Assembly (NCBI RefSeq): GCF_000737245.1
Contig: NZ_JPQU01000089.1
Coordinates: 1-64,000 of the forward strand
Length of the DNA stretch: 64,000 nucleotides
Direction: 5' to 3'
Origin: Pseudomonas syringae
Lineage (GTDB): Bacteria; Pseudomonadota; Gammaproteobacteria; Pseudomonadales; Pseudomonadaceae
A program made the position numbers and the translations under genes. The first letter of the stretch is position 1, and the number at the start of each line of letters is the position of its first letter. Positions 9,040 to 18,334 of this stretch are shown one piece after another. The notes beneath the pieces were generated by a model, which did not search any database, was not told the origin of the DNA, and was given only the letters and a program-made list of their open reading frames with translations.

Positions 9040-9944
9040 TGGCCTTTCTCCTGCGGTTCAGGAACCTGTTGTTCAAAAACCTGGTGCTGGATCACCCGCT
9101 GGGCGCAGTAATCGGTGTCTGAGCAGACAAAGCTCTGAGTGCCGGCGTCGTCGAGGATCAACTCATCGAGGTACGAATCATGGCTGCCACAGATCGCGCA
9201 GCTGTGCTCCCAGCTCTGGACCTGAAACGGATGATCTTCAAAGTCCAGGCTCTCTACACGGGTAAACGGCGGCACCGCGTACAGGCGCTTTTCCCGGCCG
9301 GCACCGAACAGCATCAGAGCCGGACTCATGTGCAGTTTCGGGTTGTCGAATTTGGGGATCGGCGACGGATCCATCACGTAGCGCTCGTCGACCATCACCG
9401 GGTAGGCATAGCTGGTGGCGATATGGCCAAAGGTGGCGATGTCTTCGTAAAGCTTCACGTGCATCACCCCGTAATCATTGAGGGCGTGCATGGTTCGGGT
9501 TTCGGTTTCCGAGGGCTCGATGAAACGCAGCGGCTCGGGGATCGGCACCTGATAGACCATGATCTGATCAGCGTGCAGCGGTGTTTCCGGAATCCGGTGC
9601 CGGGTCTGGATCACGCTTGCTTCGGGCGTGCGCTCTGTGGTCTCGACTCCGGCCGTGCGGGCGAAGAAACGGCGGATGGACACCGCGTTGGTGGTGTCGT
9701 CTGCGCCCTGGTCAATCACCTTGAGCACATCTTCGGCACCGAGAATCGCTGCCGTGAGCTGCATGCCGCCCGTGCCCCAGCCATACGGCAGCGGCATCTC
9801 GCGTCCACCAAACGGCACTTGATACCCGGGAATCGCCACCGCTTTGAGCAAGGCGCGACGGATCATGCGTTTGGTCTGTTCGTCCAGATAGGCGAAGTTG
9901 TAAGCGTCATCCCGTTGCGGTTGGGCTTGCTGGTAAGCAGTCAT
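9036..9944 (-). CDS. phnJ: PhnJ, C-P lyase catalytic radical SAM subunit
   Basis: A 302-residue unusual radical SAM enzyme that breaks the carbon-phosphorus bond of ribosylated phosphonates. The cysteine pattern C-x2-C-x21-C-x5-C is complete near the C-terminus (CAIC, then FVC, then DYC): three cluster ligands plus the catalytic cysteine, the same spacing as in E. coli PhnJ. The C-terminus is rich in Gln and Glu. Overlaps phnI and phnK by four bases each. Confidence 0.95.
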   Translation of the reverse strand: MTAYQQAQPQRDDAYNFAYLDEQTKRMIRRALLKAVAIPGYQVPFGGREMPLPYGWGTGGMQLTAAILGAEDVLKVIDQGADDTTNAVSIRRFFARTAGVETTERTPEASVIQTRHRIPETPLHADQIMVYQVPIPEPLRFIEPSETETRTMHALNDYGVMHVKLYEDIATFGHIATSYAYPVMVDERYVMDPSPIPKFDNPKLHMSPALMLFGAGREKRLYAVPPFTRVESLDFEDHPFQVQSWEHSCAICGSHDSYLDELILDDAGTQSFVCSDTDYCAQRVIQHQVFEQQVPEPQEKGQ

Positions 9945-11017
9945 GGCTTGGCCTCCTTGTGCTCAGGGGCGCGCAGCTTGCGGATCAGCCCCAGCTCGGA
10001 CTGGAAATCCACGTAGTGCGGCAATTTCAGATGGGACACAAAACCGGCGGCCTCAACGTTGTCGCAATGGGCCAGGACGAACTCTTCCTGCTGCGCCGGG
10101 GACTGGATCTCTTCGTTGAATTCCTCCGCCCGCAGGGAGCGATCCACCAGGGCCATGGCCATGGCCTTGCGCTCGGCATGGCCGAACGCCAACCCATAAC
10201 CCCGGGTAAATTGCGCTGGCTCTGTGCCCGAGCCCACGAACTGGTTGATCATTTCGCACTCGGTCACTTCGATGGCGCCGATGGCGATGGGAAAGCCCAA
10301 CTCCTCCGGCTCGATCCAGACCTCGACCTCGCCAATGCGGATTTCCCCGGCAAACGGGTGATTCCGTCCGTAGCCGCGCTGGGTCGAGTAGCTCAACGCC
10401 AACAGAAACCCTTCATCCCCTCGGGCCAGCGCCTGCAAGCGCTGGGCACGGCTGGCGGGATACTCCAGGGGGTCGCGGGTGATATCGGCCACGGCCTCGC
10501 CGTTGTCGGTTTCGTTCTTGATAAGACCTTCTTTGGCCAGCAGCCCCAGCACTCGCGGGCAAGGCTCAACCGTCGCGGTTGACTGAGTAAGTGGCCCAAG
10601 GTGCTCGCCGTCGGCTAGCAGGGTGAAATCCAGCAGGCGATGGGTGTAGTCGAAAGTCGGGCCGAGCAGTTGCCCGCCGGGAAGGTCCTTGAACGTCGCG
10701 GACAACCGGCGGTTGAGCTGCATGTCCGACGTGTCGATGGGCAAGCCGGGGCTGAAGCGCGGCAAGGTGGTGCGATAGGCGCGCAGCAGGAAGATCGCTT
10801 CGATCATGTCCCCCGCTGCTTGCTTGATCGCCAGCGCTGCCAGTTGTTCGTCATACAGCGAGCCTTCGGTCATGACCCGAGCCACCGCAAGCGGCAGTTG
10901 CTGGCGGATCTGCTCTACACTCAATTCGGCAATGGAGGTATCACCCCGGCGCTTTTTCGCCAGCAGACGGTGGGCGTTGTCGATGGCCTGTTCGCCACCT
11001 TTCACGGCAACATACAT
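9941..11017 (-). CDS. phnI: PhnI, C-P lyase core subunit / nucleosidase
   Basis: A 358-residue core subunit of the PhnGHIJ complex. PhnI, helped by G, H and L, swaps the adenine of ATP for phosphonate to give ribose 1-phosphonate 5-triphosphate. It starts with MYVAVKGGEQAI, the conserved N-terminus of the family, and is full length. Its ATG follows the phnH stop directly (one-base overlap), and it overlaps phnJ by four bases. Confidence 0.94.
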   Translation of the reverse strand: MYVAVKGGEQAIDNAHRLLAKKRRGDTSIAELSVEQIRQQLPLAVARVMTEGSLYDEQLAALAIKQAAGDMIEAIFLLRAYRTTLPRFSPGLPIDTSDMQLNRRLSATFKDLPGGQLLGPTFDYTHRLLDFTLLADGEHLGPLTQSTATVEPCPRVLGLLAKEGLIKNETDNGEAVADITRDPLEYPASRAQRLQALARGDEGFLLALSYSTQRGYGRNHPFAGEIRIGEVEVWIEPEELGFPIAIGAIEVTECEMINQFVGSGTEPAQFTRGYGLAFGHAERKAMAMALVDRSLRAEEFNEEIQSPAQQEEFVLAHCDNVEAAGFVSHLKLPHYVDFQSELGLIRKLRAPEHKEAKP

Positions 11018-11625
11018 CAGGCACGCTCCTGCACGATCTGTGCGACACGGGTGCTGCGCGGCAGGCCCAGCAGGTCAGTGCCAGCGAGGAAGAACACGTC
11101 CAGGCCACGAGGGAAGTCGTTATGGGTTTCACGCTCGCGCCAGAAGCCGGCGTCCAGCGGCAGCGCAACCCTGTTTTCACTTTCGATGCCCGGCCCGCGC
11201 CAGCTCAATGAAGTTCCACCGCCGAGACTCGGTAACTGGATCAGCAAGGTGCAGGACTGATCCGGGTAACGGTCGTTGCCCAGATCGAAGCCACCCAGAT
11301 CATCCAGCTGACTGCCATCGAGCAAGGCGAAGCGGGCGTGCTGGCGCTCGGTGACAATCGGGCAGCCACAGTGGAACGCCAGGTTGGCGCGAATCGCCGG
11401 GGTATCGAAGGCTGGTGACAGCCACAACGGCGTGTCGATATCCAGCAACGCCAGGCACAGTGCGTGGCTGGCCGCATCCAGCCCGGTCAGGGCCGGTGGG
11501 CGTTGCGCCGCTTGAAGGGTATGCATCACGCCCGGCCCGGCCAGCGCCTTGAGCGCGGCGCGGAAGCTGCGTTGAGCGTCGAGTACCGGATCGGCAAATG
11601 CCGGTTGCAACAGCGCTGCGTTCAT
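11017..11625 (-). CDS. phnH: PhnH, C-P lyase core subunit
   Basis: A 202-residue subunit of the C-P lyase core complex, with a PLP-transferase-like fold but no cofactor. Family features include the PAFADPVLDAQ-like start and a central FHCGCPIV segment. One-base overlaps at both ends with phnG and phnI show a compact operon. Length is normal. Confidence 0.92.
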   Translation of the reverse strand: MNAALLQPAFADPVLDAQRSFRAALKALAGPGVMHTLQAAQRPPALTGLDAASHALCLALLDIDTPLWLSPAFDTPAIRANLAFHCGCPIVTERQHARFALLDGSQLDDLGGFDLGNDRYPDQSCTLLIQLPSLGGGTSLSWRGPGIESENRVALPLDAGFWRERETHNDFPRGLDVFFLAGTDLLGLPRSTRVAQIVQERA

Positions 11626-12080
11626 CAGTCTTCTCCTCGTACCAGGGTAAAGAACTCAACCTTGCTGGCGGCAGTCGCCGCGTCCTGTTCAGCCCGGCGG
11701 CGGGCCTGTGCCTCAGCCAGGGGTTCGATCAGGGTGGTGAGCCAGTGGGTTTGTTGCGGCCCTTGCAGATGGGCGTCGGCCAGTGCCGCAAGTTCGGCGC
11801 GGGGCTTGTCGCGGCCAGCCAGGTAGCTGAAGCCGGTGCGACCATCCGCCAATCGCACCACGCAACGGGTGACGGTCATCTCACCGACGTTGAACGCCGC
11901 ACCGGTGCCGCCCATTCGGCCGCGAACCAGGGTCATGCCGATTTCCGGGGCTCGGATCAGTTGGTATTCAGCGTCGCGCAGGGCCGATTCGTGGCGGCTC
12001 AGCTCCTCACCGACAGCTCGGGCGAGTACGCCGATCCAGCGCTGGCGAGTAGCAATGGCAGGGTCTGTTGCGGGTTTCAT
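11625..12080 (-). CDS. phnG: PhnG, C-P lyase core subunit
   Basis: A 151-residue core subunit with the family features RQRWIGVLARA at the N-terminus and GRMGGTGAAFNVGEMTVTRC in the middle. I prefer the ATG at 12080 (MKPATD) because GGAG lies ten bases upstream. An ATG at 12095 adds five residues and overlaps the phnF stop codon (TGATG), so it is a possible coupled start. Confidence 0.9.
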   Translation of the reverse strand: MKPATDPAIATRQRWIGVLARAVGEELSRHESALRDAEYQLIRAPEIGMTLVRGRMGGTGAAFNVGEMTVTRCVVRLADGRTGFSYLAGRDKPRAELAALADAHLQGPQQTHWLTTLIEPLAEAQARRRAEQDAATAASKVEFFTLVRGED

Positions 12081-12094
12081 GGCAAGGTTCTCCA

Positions 12095-12802
12095 TCAGAC
12101 GATGAACTGATACTGGAAGCGGTCGGAACGGCTGGTGGAGCGCGATAACTCCACCGGATTGCCGCTGCGATCGCGGGAAACGGTAAGCACCGTGAGGACC
12201 GGCAAATGGCGCGGCATCATCAACAGATCCGCCTCCTCCCGGCTGGGCAAGCGCGCGCCGACCAGACTCAAGGTGCGGGTCAGCGGCAAGTCTCGGTCGG
12301 CCAGGAATTGACGTAACGAACCGCGTCTGTAACTGGCCAGCAGCTCACTGCGACTGGCGCAAAAGCGGTGGCGGATAAGGCTCACCGGATGGCCATCGAG
12401 TTTGCGCAAGGTGTGCAGCTCGATCAGCTCGGCGTATTCATCGAGCTGCAGATGCTCGGCGTCTTCGGCACTGGCCGGACATTTCTGTCGCTGCAAGAGG
12501 ATCGCCTCAACGCCTATGCCCTGGGCCGAGAGCGACTGGCTATAGGCGCTGTCAGCCTGCATCGGGTAAATCAACGGTCGCTGCAAAACCTGCGTTCCTC
12601 GGCCCTGACGTCGCAATACGCTGCCCTCGCGAACCAGCTCATCGATCGCACGCCGGACCGTGTGTCTATTGACTTCAAAGCGCGCGGCCAGCTGAACCTC
12701 GGCTGGCATGTAGTCGCCAGCGCTGTAACTGCCGAGTTCCTTGCGCAAGATAGAGGCCAGCTCCTGATACACCGGCTCGGCGGGTTGTCTAGACATGTCC
12801 AT
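12095..12802 (-). CDS. phnF: PhnF, GntR/HutC-family regulator
   Basis: A 235-residue repressor-like protein: N-terminal winged helix of the GntR family (residues about 10-75, with RFEVNRHTVRRAIDELVREG) and a C-terminal UTRA effector domain. PhnF homologues repress phosphonate or phosphate genes and respond to a small phosphorylated ligand. It is the first gene of the phnFGHIJKLMNP run, and a REP pair separates it from phnE. The start at 12802 or the ATG six bases later is chosen; upstream in-frame codons are REP sequence. GGGG lies about ten bases upstream. Confidence 0.9.
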   Translation of the reverse strand: MDMSRQPAEPVYQELASILRKELGSYSAGDYMPAEVQLAARFEVNRHTVRRAIDELVREGSVLRRQGRGTQVLQRPLIYPMQADSAYSQSLSAQGIGVEAILLQRQKCPASAEDAEHLQLDEYAELIELHTLRKLDGHPVSLIRHRFCASRSELLASYRRGSLRQFLADRDLPLTRTLSLVGARLPSREEADLLMMPRHLPVLTVLTVSRDRSGNPVELSRSTSRSDRFQYQFIV

Positions 12803-12857
12803 AGCTAAAAATCCCCTTTTTAATCTGCAACAGGTAACTTCCTGGCGGAACCGAATC

Positions 12858-12925
12858 CCTGTGGGAGCGGTGCCTGACCGCGATAATCTGCAAACCCAAT
12901 CGCGGGCAAGCACCGCTCCCACAGG
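12858..12925. repeat. REP-type inverted pair
   Basis: A short-spaced inverted REP pair between phnE and phnF, dividing the transporter genes (phnCDE) from the regulator and enzyme genes. It could lower read-through or stabilise the upstream message. Confidence 0.88.
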
Positions 12926-12948
12926 TGTCTCAGGTCTGTGGAGCGCAT

Positions 12949-13746
12949 CTAAATAAACTGCTTACGCAAACGCTGAGACACGATGTCGATGGCGCTGACC
13001 ACCAGAATGATCACCAGCAACACGGCGCAGGTCTGGGTGAACTGGAAGGCGCGAATGTTCTCCCAAAGGATCACGCCGATCCCGCCGGCACCGACCATGC
13101 CCACCACCGTTGCCGAGCGCACATTGGATTCGAAGCGGTACAGCGCGTAGGAAATCCACAGCGGCATAACCTGTGGGATCACCCCATAGATCACTTCCTG
13201 CAAGGCGCTGGCACCGGTGGCGCGCACGCCTTCCACCGGACCGGGATCGATGGCCTCTACGGCCTCGGCGAACAACTTGGCCAGAACCCCGGTGGTGCTG
13301 ATCCACAGTGCCAACACCCCGGCGAACGGCCCCAGCCCCACCGCCACCACGAACAACATGGCGAAGACCATTTCATTGATCGAACGAAACGAATCCATGA
13401 CCCGGCGCAGTGGCTGATGAATCCACCAGGGGGTAATGTTGTCGGCGCACAAGATGCCAAGCGGCACCGAACAGACGATGGACAGCACTGTGCCCCAGAG
13501 GGCGATCTGCACGGTGACGATCATTTCCTTGAGGTACGAGCGCCACTCATGGAAATCCGGCGGAAAGAAGTCGGCAGCAAAGGTCGCCATGTTGGCCGAG
13601 TCCCGGTACAGCGCCAGCGGGTTCATCTCGGCGCCCTGCCAGGCCCAGGCGAGCATGGCCAGGAACAGGCCCCAGCCAACATACTGCGGCCAACTGCGCT
13701 TGCCAGCCGCCTGAACATAGGCCGCCTGCGTGGTGGTGCTGGTCAT
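12949..13746 (-). CDS. phnE: PhnE, phosphonate ABC transporter permease
   Basis: A 265-residue inner-membrane permease with about six helices and the binding-protein-dependent permease loop (EVIYGVIPQVMPLWISY, about residues 182-198) that contacts PhnC. Only one phnE copy is present, whereas some Pseudomonas phn loci carry two. It lies 55 bases after phnD. The first helix begins near residue 22. Confidence 0.93.
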   Translation of the reverse strand: MTSTTTQAAYVQAAGKRSWPQYVGWGLFLAMLAWAWQGAEMNPLALYRDSANMATFAADFFPPDFHEWRSYLKEMIVTVQIALWGTVLSIVCSVPLGILCADNITPWWIHQPLRRVMDSFRSINEMVFAMLFVVAVGLGPFAGVLALWISTTGVLAKLFAEAVEAIDPGPVEGVRATGASALQEVIYGVIPQVMPLWISYALYRFESNVRSATVVGMVGAGGIGVILWENIRAFQFTQTCAVLLVIILVVSAIDIVSQRLRKQFI

Positions 13747-13801
13747 AGTCGGATCCTGTTTTACAGAGGGCGGGCGCGCCTGAGCAGCGCGCCCGGATCA
13801 A

Positions 13802-14806
13802 TCAACCGGCGCTGGCCGGGGTCTTCTTCTCAAGCTCGGTCAGGCGTTCCTGCAACTTGCTCAAGCCGGCATCGATATCTTTCAGACGCTTGGCCTTCTC
13901 ATCAGCGCTCAGGCTAGTGCTGGCCAGGGTTTCGGTGCGCTGCTTGAACAGGTCGAGTTGGCGGATCGGCAACAGCTGGTCATCACTGGACTTGAGGAAC
14001 TTGCCCAGCTGCATGCCCTTGAGCACAGCCTTTTCTTCATCGGTATTGCCATAGCCGGCGAAGAATTCACGGATCTTGTTTTTGTTCTCGTCCGACAGCG
14101 CTTTGCTCCAGACCATCGGGTCGGATGGAATCAACGGCGACTTCCAGATCACCTTGAGCTTGGCGGCCATGTCTGGCTGGGTCACTTCCAGACGGTCCCA
14201 GCTCTCGGTGTTGAAGGTGGCAACATCCAGCTGGCCTTTGGCAACGCTGAGGGCGTTGACTTCATGGCTGGAGTTCAGCGTGCGCTTGAAGGCGGTGGCG
14301 GCGTCCACGTGGTTCTTGGCGAAGACGTAGTAACCCGGCACCAGATAGCCAGAGGTGGAGTTTGGATCGCCGTTGCCGAAGGTCAGGGTCTTGGCGTTCT
14401 TGAGCATGTCTTCCACAGAGTTGATCGGGCTGTCCTTGCGGGCAATGATCACGCTCCAGTAACCCGGCGCACCGTTGGCCGCTGCGGTCTGGGCGAAGAT
14501 TTCGCCATTGGAGCGATCCACCGCCTCCATCGCCGCCTTGTTGCCCAGCCAGGCCACATCGACCTTGTTGAAGCGCATGCCCTGAATCAGGCCGGCATAG
14601 TCAGAGGCGAACGTGGCGTTGATCTTCAGGCCGGTTTTCTTGCCCATGTCATCCAGGAACGGCTGCCAGATGCTCTTGAGGTTCTGCGAGGATTCGGTAG
14701 ACATGATGCCGAAGTTGATGACTTTCTCGTCAGCCTGGGCGGTGCCCAGCAAGCAACTGCTCACTAAGGCGGCAGACGCGACGAAGCGACCGATACGGTT
14801 CAACAT
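13802..14806 (-). CDS. phnD: PhnD, phosphonate-binding periplasmic protein
   Basis: A 334-residue periplasmic receptor with a clear signal peptide (residues 1-25, cut after AQA). Family sequences such as FGIMSTESSQNLKSIW and GNGDPNSTSGYLVPGYYVF are present; the TSG loop binds the phosphonate group. The C-terminus has a charged helix with several KK/EE pairs. It is co-transcribed with phnC and phnE. Confidence 0.94.
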   Translation of the reverse strand: MLNRIGRFVASAALVSSCLLGTAQADEKVINFGIMSTESSQNLKSIWQPFLDDMGKKTGLKINATFASDYAGLIQGMRFNKVDVAWLGNKAAMEAVDRSNGEIFAQTAAANGAPGYWSVIIARKDSPINSVEDMLKNAKTLTFGNGDPNSTSGYLVPGYYVFAKNHVDAATAFKRTLNSSHEVNALSVAKGQLDVATFNTESWDRLEVTQPDMAAKLKVIWKSPLIPSDPMVWSKALSDENKNKIREFFAGYGNTDEEKAVLKGMQLGKFLKSSDDQLLPIRQLDLFKQRTETLASTSLSADEKAKRLKDIDAGLSKLQERLTELEKKTPASAG

Positions 14807-14874
14807 GGAAGCACTCCTGAGTAAAGGGTTGGCGGTTGTTGGTGCTTTTATTGGTGCTTTAAACGTGCTGCGAA

Positions 14875-15720
14875 TCAGCTACGAGCCAGCATCAGACGCG
14901 GGGTTTCGCGGCTGCGGCGGCCTTCATCGGAGATCATCAGACTGGTGTCCACGTCAGCGCCGTACAGGTCGTTGAGGAACTGGCTGCTGAGGTTCTGCGC
15001 GGCACCATCGAAATGAATACGCCCACCTTTGAGCGCCACGGCGCGAGGGCAATAACGCACGGCGTAATCGACTTGATGCAGGGTGACGACAATGGTCTTG
15101 CCGTCGGTGCGGTTGATGTCGGCGAGGATTTCCATGACCTTGCGGGCGGACTCAGGGTCCAGGGACGCGATGGGTTCGTCGGCAAGAATCACTTCGGCCC
15201 GTTGCGTCAGAGCCCGGGCAATTGCCACCCGCTGCTGCTGACCACCGGACAGCGTCGAGGCGCGTTGGCCGGCAAGATCCACTAGCCCGACCCGGTCGAG
15301 GGATTGCAAGGCGCGCTGTTTTTCTTCGCTGTTGAACAAACCCAGATTGCCGCGCCAGCCAGGCATGCGCCCCAGGCAGCCGAGCAAAACGTTGTCCAGC
15401 ACGCTCAGGCGATTGACCAGGTTGAATTGCTGGAAGATGTAGCCGATATCCGAGCGCAGCTTACGGACCTTGCCATTCAGGCGGCCCGCCGCTTGTACCT
15501 CACGCCCCAACACCTGCACGCTGCCGCCATTACCGCGATCGCAACAGGCCAGGCCAGCAAGATGGCGCAACAGGGTTGATTTTCCCGACCCAGAGGCGCC
15601 GATCAGTGCCACCATTTCTCCGGGTTGTATAGACAACGCCAGATCAACCAGCGCGGGCTTGCGTGCAAAAGTCTTGTTCAGACGTTCGACCTGAATGGCT
15701 GGCTTGATGGCTGGGTGCAT
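14875..15720 (-). CDS. phnC: PhnC, phosphonate ABC transporter ATPase
   Basis: A 281-residue ATPase energising phosphonate import, with Walker A GASGSGKST, signature LSGGQQQR and Walker B VILADEPIASLD. The start at 15720 (MHPAIKPAIQ) has GAGAA about nine bases upstream. The open frame continues upstream to 16134 but that part is translated from an inverted-repeat element and REP sequence and is not coding. First gene of the phn locus. Confidence 0.93.
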   Translation of the reverse strand: MHPAIKPAIQVERLNKTFARKPALVDLALSIQPGEMVALIGASGSGKSTLLRHLAGLACCDRGNGGSVQVLGREVQAAGRLNGKVRKLRSDIGYIFQQFNLVNRLSVLDNVLLGCLGRMPGWRGNLGLFNSEEKQRALQSLDRVGLVDLAGQRASTLSGGQQQRVAIARALTQRAEVILADEPIASLDPESARKVMEILADINRTDGKTIVVTLHQVDYAVRYCPRAVALKGGRIHFDGAAQNLSSQFLNDLYGADVDTSLMISDEGRRSRETPRLMLARS

Positions 15721-15748
15721 GGCGCTGTTCTCTGTCAGGTTGCCTTCT

Positions 15749-15884
15749 GACTGTATGAAAACTGCTGCGCTCGGCCATACGGCGTTAAAAACAGGCGGAA
15801 AATGCTCATTTAGAACACCTAGACTCCGCTTTTCCGCCTGTTTTTGCCTTGTCTGGCCTTCGCTCGCTACGTTTTCAAACAGTC
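15749..15884. repeat. 136-bp long imperfect inverted repeat upstream of phnC
   Basis: Two arms of about 55-60 bases, both starting GACTGT and both containing AAAACAGGCGGAAAA, face each other around a loop of about 25 bases containing CACCTAGACTCC. The arms match at most positions, so transcription in either direction would give a long hairpin. It differs in sequence from the REP elements. It lies 29 bases upstream of the phnC start and could be a mobile non-coding element, an RNA structure or part of the phn control region. Confidence 0.8.
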
Positions 15885-16141
15885 TGCTTGGGTTGCAACT
15901 GACAGTAGGCCTGGGGTATTTCAGCGGGGTGAAGCGCAGATGACGGTTGAATAACCGTTTTGTGAAAGGTTGAGTATGTCTACGAACCCTACTCGCTCCA
16001 ACGGGTTCGGCGTCCATCCATAGGAGCGCGCTTGGTCTGGGCCGCATCCAGACGCTGAACGATGACGCGGTCTGCCTGCCAAACCGCGTCGCTTGCATCG
16101 CGGGCAAGCCGCGCTCCAACAGAAGCGATGTCAATATTGGC

Positions 16142-16247
16142 GCGACGACGTGGGACCGGCTTTAGCCGGGAAGGCGGTATTTTAGACGATAAAGATTGGG
16201 TGTATATACTGGCCTCTTCCCGGCTAAAGCCGGTCCCACGTCGTCGC
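16142..16247. repeat. Perfect 32-bp inverted repeat, REP-like family 2
   Basis: Left arm 16142-16173 and right arm 16216-16247 are exact reverse complements around a 42-base spacer; the core is GACCGGCTTTAGCCGGGAAG. This core differs from the GCTTGCCCGCGAT REPs but ends in the same GGGA/TCCC edges. Half REP elements of the other family flank it near 16085-16125 and 16287-16330. The whole 15885-16390 gap holds no gene that I can support. Confidence 0.88.
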
Positions 16248-16390
16248 ATCCGCTTGCGAGCAAACATAGAATCTCCCACAGGTTCGGTGATCGCCTGTAG
16301 GAGCGCGCTTGGTCTGGCCCGCATCCGGACTGGACGATGAACGATGGCGCGGTGCACCTTCGCAGCCTGCGGCAGCTCCTGAAAAAATAA

Positions 16391-18283
16391 TCAGATCCGG
16401 AACGTCCCCACCAGGTGCTGTAACCGCGCGGCCTGTTCTTCCAGATAACTGCAGGCATCCAGGGTCAGCTTGAGGTTATCGACGCCCTGCTGGTTGAGGG
16501 TGTTGATCTGGGTGATGTCGACGTTGAGCGACTCAACCACGGCGGTCTGCTCTTCGGTCGCGGCGGCAACCGACTGGTTCATGCCGTTGATCTCGTCGAT
16601 GCGTCGGGTGACGCTGCTCAAGCGCTCGCCCGCCTGGTTGGCGACGATCACACTGGTCTCGCTCTGGCGCTGGCTTTCGGTCATGGTGACCACCGCTTCC
16701 CGCGCGCCCACTTGCAGCTCTTCGATCATCTTCTGCACTTGCTGCGCCGAATCCTGAGTGCGATGGGCAAGGTTGCGCACCTCATCAGCCACCACCGCGA
16801 AACCGCGCCCTGCTTCACCGGCCCGGGCCGCTTCGATGGCCGCGTTGAGCGCCAGCAAGTTGGTCTGTTGCGAGATGCTAGTGATCACTTCGAGAATCTG
16901 TCCGATGTTCACCGTCTTGCCGTTGAGGTTCTCGATGTTGGCGCAGGACTCGCTGATCTTCGACGACAGCTCATTCATGGCGTCGATGGTCTGCTGCACC
17001 ACCTTCTGCCCGTCACCGGCCAACTGGCTGGCATCAGCCGATTGCTGAGAAGTCCGCGCAGCGTTCTGGGCAATTTCCTGAGCGGCAGCGCCCAGTTGGT
17101 TAATGGCCGCGGCGACGCTTTCGGTACGATTGGCCTGCTGGTCGGAGTTGGTCATGGACGAGTTGGAGGCCCTGACCACGCGCATCGCCACATCACCCAA
17201 CTGCCCGGCGGTGGACGCCACTTCCCGGATCGAACCATGGATGCGCTCGACAAAATGGTTGAACGACTTGGCCAGTTCACCGAACTCGTCCTGCGAGGTG
17301 ATCGCCAGACGCTTGGTGAGGTCGCCATCACCGTCGGCGATATCACGCATGGCGCGGCCCATCTGGTGCAACGGCTGCATCAATACACGGATCAACAAGC
17401 CCAGCAGCAGGATGATGATCACCACGGCAATCACCATGGCGGTGATGGCGGACGTACGGAACTCGCCCAGCATGGCATAGGCCGCATCCTGATCCAGCAC
17501 CAGCGCGACATACCAGTCGGCGGAGGACACGCCCTCCACACGGGTCAGAGACATGATTTCCGCTTTGCCGGCCGACTGGATCTCGGTGACGCCCGCGACA
17601 ATTTTCGGGGTGTCGGTCGGGTAGGCTTCGCTGATGTCTTTAAGCACCAGTTTGCTGTCCGGATGAACCAGAATCTTGCCACTGCCGCTGACAATAAAGG
17701 CATAACCATGCCCGCCGAAGTTCAGGGAGTTGATGGTTTTACTGATGCTGTCCAGCGAGATGTCTGCGCCGGCGACACCGATGAACTGATTCTGGTACTT
17801 CACCGGCGTGGCCAGGGTTACCACCAATTTGCCCGAAGATGCCGCGATGTAAGGTTCGGTCACGATAGTACCCGGAGCGTTTTGCGCCGCCTTGTACCAG
17901 CCACGGGCGCGCGGGTCATAATCCGCCGCGCGGTTGCCCGCAGGCACGGAAAACATCACGCCGTCAGTGCCGCCAAAATAACTGAGTTGAAAGTTATCGG
18001 TGTATGCCGCAATACCGATGGAGCGCTGCAGGTCGGGGATCGCCTTGCCGTCGGCGGTAATCCGCTGGGCCATGGATTGCAGCAATTGGGTGCGACTGTC
18101 CAGCCAGGTCTGAATGTTTTGTGTGGTCAAACCACCCAGCTGTTGCAACTCGGCAAATACATTGTTTTTTAAAGTTTGGCGTTGCCGGAAATCGTTCACG
18201 ACAATAAAACAGGTAAATGCAACCACCACCACCAAGGCGGCGGCGAGCAGGATCTTCCTGCTGAAACCCAAACTTTTCATCAT
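16391..18283 (-). CDS. Methyl-accepting chemotaxis protein (dCache sensor)
   Basis: A 630-residue chemoreceptor. A first membrane helix (residues about 10-30) is followed by a periplasmic double-Cache sensor (about 35-270, with RARGWYKAAQ and YIAASSGKLVVTLATPV), a second helix (about 278-300), a HAMP domain, and a cytoplasmic signalling hairpin with the tip NAAIEAARAGEAGRGFAVVA. No C-terminal NWETF-like CheR tether is seen. dCache receptors of this type often bind amino acids directly. The ATG at 18283 has GGAAG eight bases upstream. Transcribed alone. Confidence 0.92.
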   Translation of the reverse strand: MMKSLGFSRKILLAAALVVVVAFTCFIVVNDFRQRQTLKNNVFAELQQLGGLTTQNIQTWLDSRTQLLQSMAQRITADGKAIPDLQRSIGIAAYTDNFQLSYFGGTDGVMFSVPAGNRAADYDPRARGWYKAAQNAPGTIVTEPYIAASSGKLVVTLATPVKYQNQFIGVAGADISLDSISKTINSLNFGGHGYAFIVSGSGKILVHPDSKLVLKDISEAYPTDTPKIVAGVTEIQSAGKAEIMSLTRVEGVSSADWYVALVLDQDAAYAMLGEFRTSAITAMVIAVVIIILLLGLLIRVLMQPLHQMGRAMRDIADGDGDLTKRLAITSQDEFGELAKSFNHFVERIHGSIREVASTAGQLGDVAMRVVRASNSSMTNSDQQANRTESVAAAINQLGAAAQEIAQNAARTSQQSADASQLAGDGQKVVQQTIDAMNELSSKISESCANIENLNGKTVNIGQILEVITSISQQTNLLALNAAIEAARAGEAGRGFAVVADEVRNLAHRTQDSAQQVQKMIEELQVGAREAVVTMTESQRQSETSVIVANQAGERLSSVTRRIDEINGMNQSVAAATEEQTAVVESLNVDITQINTLNQQGVDNLKLTLDACSYLEEQAARLQHLVGTFRI

Positions 18284-18334
18284 CGCGGATACTTCCAATA
18301 GAAAGAGTTATTACGGCGCACAGTTGTTCACTGA

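Noticed and set aside
12803..12922. N-terminal extension of PhnF
   Set aside because: The added residues begin with REP-derived GAVLARD and have no family similarity.
15752..15768. Possible Pho box CTGTATGAAAACTGCTG near phnC
   Set aside because: Only about 11 of 17 positions match, it points the wrong way, and it is part of the inverted-repeat arm.
15721..16134. N-terminal extension of PhnC
   Set aside because: It translates the inverted-repeat element and REP sequence; the ATG at 15720 has a ribosome-binding site and begins the conserved protein.
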